NCBI GenBank assembly: GCA_031397815.1
Contig: JANNMJ010000078.1
Coordinates: 1 to 45,332, forward strand
Direction: 5' to 3'
DNA length: 45,332 nucleotides
Source: JANNMJ01 sp031397815
Lineage (GTDB): Bacteria; Bacteroidota; Bacteroidia; Cytophagales; Hymenobacteraceae
Position numbers and translations under genes: made by a program. Shown piece by piece: positions 32,452 through 40,121 of this stretch (the first letter of the stretch is position 1; every line of letters begins with the position of its first letter). The notes beneath the pieces were generated by a model. The model worked only from the letters and a program-made list of their open reading frames with translations, was not told the origin of the DNA and searched no databases.

Positions 32452-33171
32452 ATGGTAAAGCCAACAGACAAGCGCAAAGAAGTAAAAGACCCGAAGATGC
32501 CGATCAACAAGCTCGGCGAGTGGTTAAGCGCAACGAACACCCGCCGCGAGACCCTATTGCGGCAGCAAAAATTTCCGAAGCCCGGCGGCGGGGCGGGTTC
32601 TCACTATGAATCGGCTTGCCGGGCCATCGTGAAATACCTTACCACGGGCTGCGACCCGGAAGTGTTGATCGCTGCCAGTCAGCAGATAGAGCGCCGTAAG
32701 GCCGAAACCGACCAAGCCAAAACGAAGAAAGCCGACAATCTGGCTGCCATCCAGCATTTCATGCGGCTGGCCGAGGAAATACGCCTACCCGATGGTTGTG
32801 AGGCCATTTCGGGGCTGCCGAACGAGTTTACGCAAGCCGTTCACCAGATAGAGGGCGTGAAGGTGAATATTCGCCCCGAAGTGTTGCTGCGTTTCAACGT
32901 GAAGAGGAAGCCAAAAATTGGCGTTATCAAACTCCACTTTTCGCGCAACTACGCCTTCGATGAACAAAGCGCCAAACCCACAGCGGCGCTATTGGAATAT
33001 TGTCTGCGCCGCTCGTTCGAGAAGACCGACGATGTGCATTCGGCCGCGTGTATGCTGATCGACGTCTTCGCGGGGGAGGTCACGTTTGCGCCTAATGCTT
33101 ACATATCCACCATGAATGAGGTAAAAGCTTCTTGTCGTACGATTGCGGCGATGTGGCCCAACATTCAGTAA
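32452..33171 (+). CDS. Unknown protein downstream of the restriction system
   Basis: 239 residues from ATG 32452; I do not recognise the family. The N-terminal part (about 17-120) is helical and charged, starting KMPINKLGEWLSATNTRRET, with a KADNLAAIQHFMRLAEEIRL segment. The C-terminal part (about 140-239) looks mixed alpha/beta (VNIRPEVLLRF, KIGVIKLHFSRNYAF) and ends with MWPNIQ. No signal peptide, membrane segment or known catalytic motif is seen. It lies 116 bp after the specificity gene on the same strand and ends at a bidirectional terminator. It lies inside the hairpin-bracketed cassette, so a defence-related role is plausible but unproven. Confidence 0.7.
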   Translation: MVKPTDKRKEVKDPKMPINKLGEWLSATNTRRETLLRQQKFPKPGGGAGSHYESACRAIVKYLTTGCDPEVLIAASQQIERRKAETDQAKTKKADNLAAIQHFMRLAEEIRLPDGCEAISGLPNEFTQAVHQIEGVKVNIRPEVLLRFNVKRKPKIGVIKLHFSRNYAFDEQSAKPTAALLEYCLRRSFEKTDDVHSAACMLIDVFAGEVTFAPNAYISTMNEVKASCRTIAAMWPNIQ

Positions 33172-33186
33172 CACCCCCATTACATC

Positions 33187-33222
33187 AAAAAAGCCCCCGG
33201 CCAAACGGCCGGGGGCTTTTTT
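33187..33222. terminator. Bidirectional terminator
   Basis: Perfect 16-bp arms (AAAAAAGCCCCCGGCC and its complement) around AAAC, flanked by A-run and T-run. It serves the plus-strand gene ending at 33171 and the minus-strand gene ending at 33242. Confidence 0.93.
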
Positions 33223-33241
33223 GCTTAGTTAAACTACCAGT

Positions 33242-33649
33242 TTAGATGGCCGCTTTGCGGGCCTCTACATCAGCAATAAAAGCATTCACAACGGCAAGCT
33301 CGGCCTGTGCTTGCGCAAGGTCAAGCTCACGGGCGAGCGTCGCGATAGGCCCACTCACCCGCGAGTCAGCGAGTTCGTCGCGGCGGTCGGTGGCACGCCG
33401 CAGGGCGGTTTGCTGCTTGGCTTTGAGGTCACCGGCGGGGAGGGTGCCGATGATGCTCGTCAGAGCGGTCACTTCTGCGTCGGCGGCAGCCAGAGCGGCG
33501 GCACGTTCAACGGAGTTTTCGACCGCGTCTTCCGCCGAGTAGCCCAGATTATAAACGCGCCGGTCGAGGGCGCGCTTATCGGAACGAGCGTCAACCAGAG
33601 CGACATCACAGTCGGATGCGGTGGTCAACAAGTTTACAGAAAAGGCCAT
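33242..33649 (-). CDS. Small alpha-helical protein of unknown function
   Basis: 135 residues, soluble, no signal peptide. Almost entirely helical and Ala/Asp/Arg-rich, with likely coiled-coil segments (VENSVERAAALAAADAEVTA; LARELDLAQAQAELAVVNAF). The middle has LKAKQQTALRRATDRRDELA. No family recognised. It converges on the terminator at 33187 and lies inside the hairpin-bracketed cassette, on the strand opposite to the restriction genes. Confidence 0.6.
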   Translation of the reverse strand: MAFSVNLLTTASDCDVALVDARSDKRALDRRVYNLGYSAEDAVENSVERAAALAAADAEVTALTSIIGTLPAGDLKAKQQTALRRATDRRDELADSRVSGPIATLARELDLAQAQAELAVVNAFIADVEARKAAI

Positions 33650-33756
33650 CAGATAAAAATAGTGAGGGGTGTGTGTATCCTCGCGTCAAATATAGGTTAC
33701 AATTTTGAAGTTGGCGGTTGGCGCTGCCGGATGACTCTGCCGGATACCGGGTTTGG

Positions 33757-34368
33757 TTAACCGGTCGGCACTCCCAGCCACGCCCCCACGGCCGCCGCTT
33801 CGGTTTCCAGCAACCACAGGCGAAGCATATCGTGCGCGAGGCGGGCGGCATCGAGGGGGCCATTCGGGGCGGTCGCGATTTCAATTTCCAGTTGCAGCAC
33901 CTCTAGCAGCCGCTGCGTGTGGGCGGGGCGCGGCACCGGGGTCAGCATCAGTAAGTCCACGGCTGCCCGCTGCCGGGCCAAAATGGCAACCCGTTGGTGA
34001 CGGGCCATTAACCCGGCGCGCAGGTTAGCGGCGGTTTGGCTGGTCATCAGGTGCGCCCGCAACAGATCGTGATGGGCCGCGCCAGTGGGCACCGGCACCG
34101 GCGCGGCCACCGGCGCCACCACCGGTAAAGGCAGCTCCAGCGGCACAGTGGGCGGGCCAGTGCCCCACGGCGGCGGCAGCACCGGCCGCAAAGGCAGCAC
34201 CCGCGCCAGTAAAGCCGCCCCCGAGCGGCGCCCCAATTCGAGGTGACTCACCTGCGCCACCTTAACCCCCAGATACAGCGCCCACGCCCGTATCGGCACC
34301 CCCAAACTCCGGCGGGCCGCTTCCCACAAACTGGCCGGAACAGTAGAATCATCAGTAGCAACAGACAT
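33757..34368 (-). CDS. Unknown protein with helix-turn-helix-like N-terminus
   Basis: 203 residues. Residues 14-60 (LWEAARRSLGVPIRAWALYL, then GVKVAQVSHLELGRRSG) resemble a Cro/C1-type helix-turn-helix: two short helices joined by a GVKVAQVSHLE turn. Then comes a Pro/Val-rich linker (about 60-95) and a helical C-terminal half rich in Leu, Ala, His and Arg. It could be a regulator, perhaps of the cassette, but this rests on a weak motif. It sits 107 bp from the preceding minus-strand gene and just inside the right hairpin triplet. Confidence 0.55.
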   Translation of the reverse strand: MSVATDDSTVPASLWEAARRSLGVPIRAWALYLGVKVAQVSHLELGRRSGAALLARVLPLRPVLPPPWGTGPPTVPLELPLPVVAPVAAPVPVPTGAAHHDLLRAHLMTSQTAANLRAGLMARHQRVAILARQRAAVDLLMLTPVPRPAHTQRLLEVLQLEIEIATAPNGPLDAARLAHDMLRLWLLETEAAAVGAWLGVPTG

Positions 34369-34410
34369 GGTAAAAACAGTTAGTGCCGGTTCAGGATGGA
34401 GGTGCGCTTT

Positions 34411-34438
34411 CGTAGGGACGACAATAGGCGTCCCTACG
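34411..34438. repeat. Short inverted repeat (TAGGGACG family)
   Basis: CGTAGGGACG and CGTCCCTACG, 8-nt loop. Related to the longer perfect hairpin at 41201-41256, with the shared neighbouring sequence CGTCCCTACGAAA. Confidence 0.65.
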
Positions 34439-34480
34439 GTAAGCCCCGATGCGCGGCAAAGCTACTCCGGTGCCGGGACT

Positions 34481-34609
34481 GTATACTTTTTGCCCACCCC
34501 CCCCTGAAAAGTATACAATTGGGACTGTATACTTTTTGCCCCCCCCCCCCCCGAAAAGTATACACTCGGGACTGTATACTTTTTGCCTACCCCCCTCTGA
34601 AAAGTATAC
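34481..34609 (-). repeat. Hairpin triplet with G-run loops, right mirror copy
   Basis: Three units at 34481-34516, 34527-34563 and 34574-34609 (36, 37, 36 nt) separated by exactly 10 nt. Arms are GTATACTTTT and AAAAGTATAC as in the left copy, but inverted, so the loops are C-runs of 8, 14 and 6 on the plus strand. Spacers on the minus strand are AGTCCCGAGT and AGTCCCAATT, sharing the AG..C..GAGT pattern with the left copy. Loop lengths differ between all units while the arms are conserved. Confidence 0.85.
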
Positions 34610-34812
34610 ACTTTGCGCCTGTGCCAGTGCCCCCGTTCTAAGCGTCGGGCAACCCACCGAGGCGGGCGCTTTCGGGGATGAGCAATAGCCAAACTCAGGA
34701 ATTAAAAACACTCCCCAGTGAATGGCAAGAAGATTTAATTCTACCTGTTTGACGAATAACGAAAGCCCCCCACCAGCTACCCAATAAGCCACGGCAGTTG
34801 ATTTCTGGCCTG

Positions 34813-34820
34813 TTACTTTC
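34813..34820 (+). promoter_or_regulatory. -7-like box next to a start codon
   Basis: TTACTTTC ends only five bases before the ATG at 34826. If it is the -7 element, transcription would start at or within a few bases of the start codon, giving a leaderless mRNA. Confidence 0.35.
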
Positions 34821-34825
34821 GCCCA

Positions 34826-35398
34826 ATGAAAAAACTTCTCTTCCTGCCGCTCGCGCTAACCCTAGCCTATAACTCATCGGCGCAGCTACTCAAGAAATTC
34901 CAGCCGGGCTACGTAGTGATGAACAACGGCGACGTTCGGCGGGGGCTGTTGAAGTATGATATGGATGCTAAGCGAGTGCTGTTCAAGGAGGAGAAGGATT
35001 CGACGCGGCAGAAGCTGACGGCGTATCAGGTCAAAAGCTTCGTGATGGAAGAGGACAGCTTTGCCGTCATCAAGAACTTTGAAAATGGCTCACAGGCGTT
35101 CGATACGGACTTTGCGCAGGTGATTTGCGCGGGCCGCGTCAACCTGTACCTGCATACCGCTGTCAGCAACCGGCGGATGTATTCCCCGGGCGGAATGGTG
35201 AGCGGCGGCGGCTCGACGGAAACGTATCTGGCGGAGAAGAACGGCGTGAAATACCGCGTGCATCGGCGCGATTTCAAAGAAACCATTCTGCTGCTCGTCG
35301 GCGATAACGCCGATTTAATGAAGCGCATCAACGCCGGGGAGCTGCAATACGAGGAGCTGGACGAGATTATCTACACCTACAACAAGGCGCGCGGGTAG
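34826..35398 (+). CDS. Secreted protein of unknown function
   Basis: 190 residues. Signal peptide MKKLLFLPLALTLAYNSSAQ with cleavage after the SSA. The mature part begins LLKKFQPGYVVMNNGDVRRG, then YDMDAKRVLFKEEKDSTRQK and a Gly/Ser-rich patch (SPGGMVSGGGSTETYL). It ends LDEIIYTYNKARG. The pattern of a short, export-directed protein with a 'gDv..G.l' start is common in Bacteroidota, but I cannot assign a function. There is no sorting domain, so it is probably periplasmic or outer-membrane associated. Confidence 0.8.
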   Translation: MKKLLFLPLALTLAYNSSAQLLKKFQPGYVVMNNGDVRRGLLKYDMDAKRVLFKEEKDSTRQKLTAYQVKSFVMEEDSFAVIKNFENGSQAFDTDFAQVICAGRVNLYLHTAVSNRRMYSPGGMVSGGGSTETYLAEKNGVKYRVHRRDFKETILLLVGDNADLMKRINAGELQYEELDEIIYTYNKARG

Positions 35399-35431
35399 GG
35401 GAGGATGCTCAAGCCAGCGGGCGGCGGTTTG

Positions 35432-35593
35432 CTACTGCGGCGAGCTGTTCGGGGTGGTTCCCTTCGTGCGGCGGCATTTATCGGAGCAATATTTTACTTC
35501 GTCCCACACCTTTTCCCATTTCTTCCGCCACGTAAACGGCCGCCCGCATGTAACGCAGATTTTGGTGGGTAGATGCGGTTTTTTGTGAGCCAC
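35432..35593 (-). CDS. DUF2256 family zinc-ribbon-like protein
   Basis: 53 residues from a GTG at 35593 (MAHKKPHLPTKICVTCGRPF). The complete DUF2256 motif is present: CVTCGRPFTWRKKWEKVWDE then VKYCSDKCRR, with four cysteines in CxxC and CxxxC pairs suited to binding zinc. The frame stays open upstream to 35755, but that part lies in the palindromic repeat and is not conserved. DUF2256 genes commonly neighbour photolyase/cryptochrome genes, as here: cry-DASH ends 240 bp upstream on the same strand, with the repeat element inserted between them. Confidence 0.85.
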   Translation of the reverse strand: MAHKKPHLPTKICVTCGRPFTWRKKWEKVWDEVKYCSDKCRRTKGTTPNSSPQ

Positions 35594-35654
35594 GGCGCGG
35601 TAATCAGGAGGAAGGTGAGAGGAGGTGCTGAGGGGTTCTGGGGGGCGTCCCCGT

Positions 35655-35826
35655 TGAGAGGTCAGCCAAAGGTTGTTGAGGATTTTTTCATTGCGAGGAG
35701 GAGGCTTTGCGACGACGAAGCAATAATCGTTGCACCGGCTATGTGGCTGAGCCAACGTCCTAATCCTACGAGGATTGCTTCGTTCCTCGCAATGACAAAA
35801 CCGGAAAAATTTCGGTCAACCGCTTA
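35655..35826 (-). repeat. Palindromic interspersed repeat, copy 2 (inverted)
   Basis: Inverse copy of the element at 12031-12203. It ends in GGTCAACCGCTTA and contains GATTGCTTCGTTCCTCGCAA. It separates the DUF2256 and cry-DASH genes, starting seven bases past the cry-DASH stop codon. Confidence 0.75.
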
Positions 35827-35832
35827 GCGCCG

Positions 35833-37185
35833 TTAATTCCAATAACGCCGGTAAGCGCCCGTCGGGTCATACGCGCGGGCTTGCTGGTGGATGTCGAAGG
35901 CGCGGCCTTCGCGGGCGTCGGTGCCGGTACCGGCGAGGTATTGCCAGTTGCCCCAGTTGGCGGCTGGGTCGTAATCGACGAGGCGGCTCTCGAACCACGC
36001 GGCGCCGTGCCGCCAGTCGAGGTGGAGGGTGTTGATGAGGTAGGAAGCCACGTTCTGCCGCATCCGGTTCGAGGTCCAGCCGGTCAGGCGCAGCTCGCGC
36101 ATCGCGGCATCCACGAACGGCTCGTTGGTGCGGCCTTCCGTCCAGCGCTGAAAAGCGGCCGCATCGGGCTGCACGAAGCGCGGCGCCTGCCCGCGCAAGC
36201 CCGCCCGCCGGAACAGGTCCGGCCCGACGCGCTCGGCGACGAACTGAAAGAAATCGCGCCAAAGCAGTTCGAACCGCAGCCAATACGTGTCGTCGGTGGC
36301 GCCGAACTCGGCTTCGTAGCGTGTCACTTCCCGCCAAACTTCCCGCGCCGACAAGCACCCCAACGCCAGCCACGCCGAGAGCTTCGACGAAAAAGCCTCG
36401 CCGATGAGGCCGTTACGGGTCTGTTTGTACGTTGAGATGAGGCGCCGCGTCCAGAGGTAATCGGTGAGGCGGGCCAGCCCGGCCGTCTCGCCGCCCCGAA
36501 ACGGGTGCGCGGTGCGCGGGTCGATAGCGGCCGTCGCGGGGGCGTGGCCGAGTGCGGTCAGGAGCGGCATCGGCCCGCCGTTGCCGAGGGTGGCCGGGTA
36601 CGCGGGCAGGTGCGTAACGGTCGGGAAAACCGGGCGTATCGGCACCCGTTTCTCCACTTCCTGCCGAAACTTCGTGAACCCTAGCGGGCAGCGCGCCACG
36701 GCAAACGGTAAATCGTCGGGGTGGTGGAGGGGGTGGCTGTCGGGGGCGGCGATGGTCAGCCGTTGCGGGCGCAAAGCCAGCTCCACGGCCGTTTCGGCGG
36801 CTTGCTCTTCGGGCGTGTAGGCCCGCTGGGCGCGCAGGTGCGTGGCGCCGAGGCGCCGGGCGAGGTCGGGCAGAATGGTTTCAGGCTCGCCGCAGGTCAC
36901 GTACAAATCGCTGCCGATGGCTTGGAGGCGCCGCCGCAAATCGGCCACGGCTTGCAGCAGAAACGCGGCCCGGTGGGGGCCGGTCTTGGGGGCGCCGATG
37001 TAGGTATCGGGGGCGAATTCGCGCGGGTCGAAGCAGTACACCGGCAGGACGGCGGCCGTTCCCAGCGGCAGGTCGGCGAGGGTCTCGTTGTCGTGCAGAC
37101 GGAGGTCGCGACGGAGCCAGACCAGCACGCGCGGGCCGGGGGCAAAAGCAGGAGCGGAGGGCGGATTAGCAGGCAGCACGCCCAT
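35833..37185 (-). CDS. DASH-family cryptochrome/photolyase
   Basis: 450 residues from ATG 37185. The N-terminal photolyase domain begins VLVWLRRDLRLHDNETL. The C-terminal FAD-binding domain has TYKQTRNGLIGEAFSSKLSA, ALGCLSAREVW, then WRDFFQFVAER, LTGWTSNRMRQNVASYL and WGNWQYLAGTGTDAREGRAF. The ending DPTGAYRRYWN (with PxGxYxxxW) is characteristic of the DASH class. These flavoproteins repair UV-induced pyrimidine dimers, mainly in single-stranded DNA, using blue light. It is divergent from the methyltransferase gene and linked with DUF2256. Confidence 0.93.
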   Translation of the reverse strand: MGVLPANPPSAPAFAPGPRVLVWLRRDLRLHDNETLADLPLGTAAVLPVYCFDPREFAPDTYIGAPKTGPHRAAFLLQAVADLRRRLQAIGSDLYVTCGEPETILPDLARRLGATHLRAQRAYTPEEQAAETAVELALRPQRLTIAAPDSHPLHHPDDLPFAVARCPLGFTKFRQEVEKRVPIRPVFPTVTHLPAYPATLGNGGPMPLLTALGHAPATAAIDPRTAHPFRGGETAGLARLTDYLWTRRLISTYKQTRNGLIGEAFSSKLSAWLALGCLSAREVWREVTRYEAEFGATDDTYWLRFELLWRDFFQFVAERVGPDLFRRAGLRGQAPRFVQPDAAAFQRWTEGRTNEPFVDAAMRELRLTGWTSNRMRQNVASYLINTLHLDWRHGAAWFESRLVDYDPAANWGNWQYLAGTGTDAREGRAFDIHQQARAYDPTGAYRRYWN

Positions 37186-37364
37186 CAACCCGCCCGCCGC
37201 ACGAGGGTTTTGGCGCTCCAGACAGAAAAGGCCGATTCAACTTCTTTTCTTCCGAAGCTCCCGCCGCTACGGCCGACCTTTGCAGCGCCCCGGCCGCCGT
37301 CGCGGGCGGCGCCCCCGTCGATTCCCCTTCCCGTTGATTCTCCTTCATTCTCTCCCCCGTCTGC

Positions 37365-38111
37365 GTGCGTACTGCGTTTGAGCATCCCACCCCCCACGCC
37401 GACCCGCTCGGCCGCGCTCTGGTAGCGTATCATTTCGAAGGCGATGCCGCGGCCCGCGCGCTCGTGCGGTGCTCCGCCGCCACCGACGATTGGTTGCGCG
37501 CCGCCTACCTGTTTCGGGCGCTCGACGAGCTGCCCGAGCTGGAGCAGCAGGCGCTGCACCGCTGCTACGGCCGCGTGCTTGATGTGGGCGCCGGTGCGGG
37601 TGCCCACGCCCTGCCGCTCGTGGCGCGCGGGCTGACGGTGACGGCGCTCGATGCGTCATTGGGGGCGTGCCGCGTGTTGCAGCACCGGGGCCTGACCGAT
37701 GTGCGCTGTCAGGATTTGTGGGAGCCGCTGCCGCCCACCGAGCAGTGGGATACGGTGCTGCTCCTGATGAACGGCCTCGGCCTGCCGGGCACCATCGACG
37801 GCTTACAGCGGTACCTGCGGCACTTACGGCCGCACCTGACGCCCAAAGGTCAGATTCTCGCCACGTCCTCTGATATTGCCTACCTCTTCGAGGACGAAGA
37901 AGGTGCCCTGCGCCTGCCGATGACCGGCAACTACTACGGCGAGATTGAGTATCAGATGAAATATCAGCAGGAAATCGGCGAGCCGTTTCCGTGGCTTTTC
38001 CTCAACCCCGCGCTCCTCACCGATTACGCCGCCGAAGCCGGTTTCCAAGCCGAAATCATTGCCGCCGACGACAGCGACCAATACCTAGCGCGCTTAGTGC
38101 CCATCAACTAA
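37365..38111 (+). CDS. Class I SAM-dependent methyltransferase
   Basis: 248 residues from a GTG at 37365. The AdoMet-binding motif VLDVGAGAGAHALPL starts at residue 71, followed by LTVTALDAS (acidic end of beta 2) and WDTVLLLMNGLGL (motif near beta 4). The substrate is not evident. The N-terminus is alternative; no ATG lies upstream of the conserved region. Divergent from cry-DASH (180 bp gap) and followed after 41 bp by the thioesterase gene, so the two may form an operon. Confidence 0.85.
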   Translation: MRTAFEHPTPHADPLGRALVAYHFEGDAAARALVRCSAATDDWLRAAYLFRALDELPELEQQALHRCYGRVLDVGAGAGAHALPLVARGLTVTALDASLGACRVLQHRGLTDVRCQDLWEPLPPTEQWDTVLLLMNGLGLPGTIDGLQRYLRHLRPHLTPKGQILATSSDIAYLFEDEEGALRLPMTGNYYGEIEYQMKYQQEIGEPFPWLFLNPALLTDYAAEAGFQAEIIAADDSDQYLARLVPIN

Positions 38112-38152
38112 GGCCCATCGATTAAGCCCCATCGATTAAGCCCTTCCTTCCC

Positions 38153-38593
38153 ATGACCCAAACCTTTCGCTTTCGCTGGGCCGACCTCGACCCGAACGGC
38201 CACATCCGCCATTCCGTCTACGCCGATTTAGCCGCTCAAACGCGCCTCGATTTCCTCGCGGAAGCCGGGTTCACGCTACGCGAGTTCGCCAAGCTCGGCA
38301 TCGGCCCCATCCTCTTCCGCGAAGACGTGCGCTACCTCAAAGAGCTGCACATCCAAGACGAAGTAACCGTCGACGCCCACGTAAGCGGCCTCACCGCCGA
38401 CGGCGCCCGCTGGCACCTGCACCACACCTTCACCCGCTCCCGCGACGGCGCCGTGGTCGCCACCATCAGCGTCGAAGGCGCGTGGTTCGATTTACGCGAG
38501 CGCCGCGTGCAAGCCCCCCCGCCTGCCTTAGCTGACGCTATGCGCACCGCCCGGCGCCATTCTGATTTTCAGGAGCTGACGCGGAAAAATTAA
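38153..38593 (+). CDS. Acyl-CoA thioesterase, 4HBT hot-dog family
   Basis: 146 residues, usual length for the YbgC/FadM group. The family signature WADLDPNGHIRHSVYADLA is at residues 9-27, with Asp13 and the NGH element typical of the active site. Later parts (FREDVRYLKELHIQDEVTV, VEGAWFDLRERRVQAPPP) fit the hot-dog fold. It hydrolyses acyl-CoA thioesters in the cytoplasm; the preferred acyl group cannot be told. A tandem duplication of CCCATCGATTAAG lies in the gap before it. Confidence 0.85.
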   Translation: MTQTFRFRWADLDPNGHIRHSVYADLAAQTRLDFLAEAGFTLREFAKLGIGPILFREDVRYLKELHIQDEVTVDAHVSGLTADGARWHLHHTFTRSRDGAVVATISVEGAWFDLRERRVQAPPPALADAMRTARRHSDFQELTRKN

Positions 38594-39041
38594 TTAATAA
38601 TTAAAAATTGGCTGGCGCATTTAGGGGGAAAACTCCCCGCCCCGGCGGGGCGGGGTGGCCGGAACGGCCGGGGTGGGGGGACACGTAGATACAGCCCGCC
38701 ATGAGAACCCAATCAACACGCGCTAGACCAGCAAGACAGGGCAACCCCGTAGGGGTTATCTTCCGGTAGCATCCATTCCGAAGCCAAAAATGGCAGTCCC
38801 ATAGGGACTACCCGTGCTATACGTTCAGCGACGTGCAACTGCCGGAAGGGTAGCCCCTAACGGGGCTGCCGGTTGCTCTTGGTGGGATATTTCTACCGGA
38901 AGGTAGCCCCTAACGGGGCTGCTTAAGCTCAGTTCAGCCTCAGTGTGCTCAGCCGCATTGCCGTAACCGCATTGCCGTAACCGCCATCCCCACCCCGGCC
39001 CTGCGGGCCACCCCACCCCCAAGGGGGCGGGGAATCTTGCC
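38594..39041. repeat. Gene-free block of nested palindromic repeats
   Basis: No gene. Two related GC-rich palindromic elements lie in inverse orientation at about 38634-38678 and 38988-39034 (CCCCACCCCGGCC core). Between them are GGTAGCCCCTAACGGGGCTGC-like palindromes: two near-identical copies at 38849-38869 and 38902-38922, and relatives around 38736 and 38791. GTAACCGCATTGCC-type short direct repeats occur near 38960. The block looks like accumulated REP-type sequence between convergent genes. Confidence 0.6.
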
Positions 39042-39572
39042 CTAGGTTAAACTGCTCAGCCGTTTCACTTGCTGCTGATGATGCTGCACGTGGTCAATCA
39101 TAAACCGTAGGGTTTGCTGGAGCGTCAGCCACCCGGCGCGGGGGTGCTGAAACACCGCTCTGGACCGATGCGACACCGGGAAGCTCACGATGACCCGGCC
39201 GAGCTTCTGCCGCGTGGTGGCCCATTCCTGCCGCAGCCGCTCCACCTCGACGGCCTCGGCCGTCGGCTCGCCTAAGCGGGCGGGGGCTTTGAAGCGTTTG
39301 TCGGGCTGCGCCATCATCCACGTCATGAGGCGCGAGCGGAAACAGCTTTTCAGCCCAGCGGACGGGAGCTGGTCGGCGGGTTTGGTGGCTTGTTTTTCGA
39401 GGAGCGCAGTGATGCCCGTTTCCGCCCCGATGAGGTGCCGAACGACTTGCGCCCCCGACCAGCCCCCTTCGGCGGGCGCCGCGCAAGGGTCGGGGAGGGC
39501 GGCCACGGCGGCGAGCAGGGCGTCGGTGGCGTGCGCCAGCTCGTCGAAAGAAGTGCGGTAAGAGGGGTGCAT
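39042..39572 (-). CDS. DinB-like protein (DUF664/DinB_2 superfamily)
   Basis: 176 residues. A four-helix-bundle protein with the metal-ligand pattern of the DinB/YfiT superfamily: VVRHLIGAE (His46) in the second helix and MIDHVQHHQQQVKRL (His161, His164/165) near the end. Some members are thiol-dependent transferases, but the role here is unknown. It faces the repeat block downstream and lies 27 bp from the VOC gene on the same strand, so co-transcription is likely. Confidence 0.8.
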   Translation of the reverse strand: MHPSYRTSFDELAHATDALLAAVAALPDPCAAPAEGGWSGAQVVRHLIGAETGITALLEKQATKPADQLPSAGLKSCFRSRLMTWMMAQPDKRFKAPARLGEPTAEAVEVERLRQEWATTRQKLGRVIVSFPVSHRSRAVFQHPRAGWLTLQQTLRFMIDHVQHHQQQVKRLSSLT

Positions 39573-39599
39573 ATTAGTTGGGGTACAGAAAGTTAGCGA

Positions 39600-39995
39600 C
39601 TACGATACCGGACGCTCGATGAGATCCCAAAGGTTACCATATAAGTCGCGAAAAACGACGACGTGGCCGTACGCCGCTTCCCGTGGCTCTTCGCGGAATT
39701 CTACGCCGTGAGCCTTTAGGCGATGGTAATCGGCCCAGAAATCGGTGGTGTGAAGGAAGAGGAAGACGCGTCCGCCGGTTTGGTTGCCGATGCGGCTTTC
39801 CTGTTCGGGCGTGGCGGCGCGGGCGAGCACTAGCCCGGCGCCGGTGCTGCCAGCGGGCGCCACCTGCACCCAGCGTTTTTCGGGCGTCAGCGGCGTGTCT
39901 TCGATTAATTCAAAGCCGAGAATTTGCGTGTACCACGCGATGGCTTCATCGTAATCGCGGACTACAATGGCGAGGGAGTGGAGGGTTTGGGGCAT
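39600..39995 (-). CDS. VOC family protein (glyoxalase-like)
   Basis: 131 residues: two beta-alpha-beta-beta-beta modules, beginning LHSLAIVVRDYDEAIAWYTQ with His6 as a probable metal ligand, then LGFELIEDTPL. The second half has HTTDFWADYHRLKAHGVEF and ends VVVFRDLYGNLWDLIERP, the usual VOC ending. Members are metal-dependent lyases, dioxygenases or resistance proteins; no specific reaction can be named. Confidence 0.85.
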   Translation of the reverse strand: MPQTLHSLAIVVRDYDEAIAWYTQILGFELIEDTPLTPEKRWVQVAPAGSTGAGLVLARAATPEQESRIGNQTGGRVFLFLHTTDFWADYHRLKAHGVEFREEPREAAYGHVVVFRDLYGNLWDLIERPVS

Positions 39996-40041
39996 ATGGG
40001 GGAGGTTCGCGATTGGGTTTCGGTTTACACCACTATCTCAT

Positions 40042-40085
40042 AAAAAAAGTCCCGTCCGGAATCAGCTTCCAGACGGGACTTTTAC
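40042..40085 (-). terminator. Intrinsic terminator of pdhB
   Basis: Fifteen-base-pair arms (AAAAGTCCCGTCCGG with CCAGACGGGACTTTT, one G-U pair) with a run of seven T on the minus strand, 37 bp after the pdhB stop codon. Confidence 0.9.
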
Positions 40086-40121
40086 TTTTTCAAAAGCAGC
40101 TTTTCGGCTAACCTACCTAAC

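Noticed and set aside
34391..34792. Minus-strand open frame across the right hairpin triplet
   Set aside because: Same reason: low-complexity translation of the hairpin units.
35594..35755. N-terminal extension of the DUF2256 protein
   Set aside because: This part translates the palindromic repeat element and is not part of the conserved family; the GTG at 35593 fits the family start.
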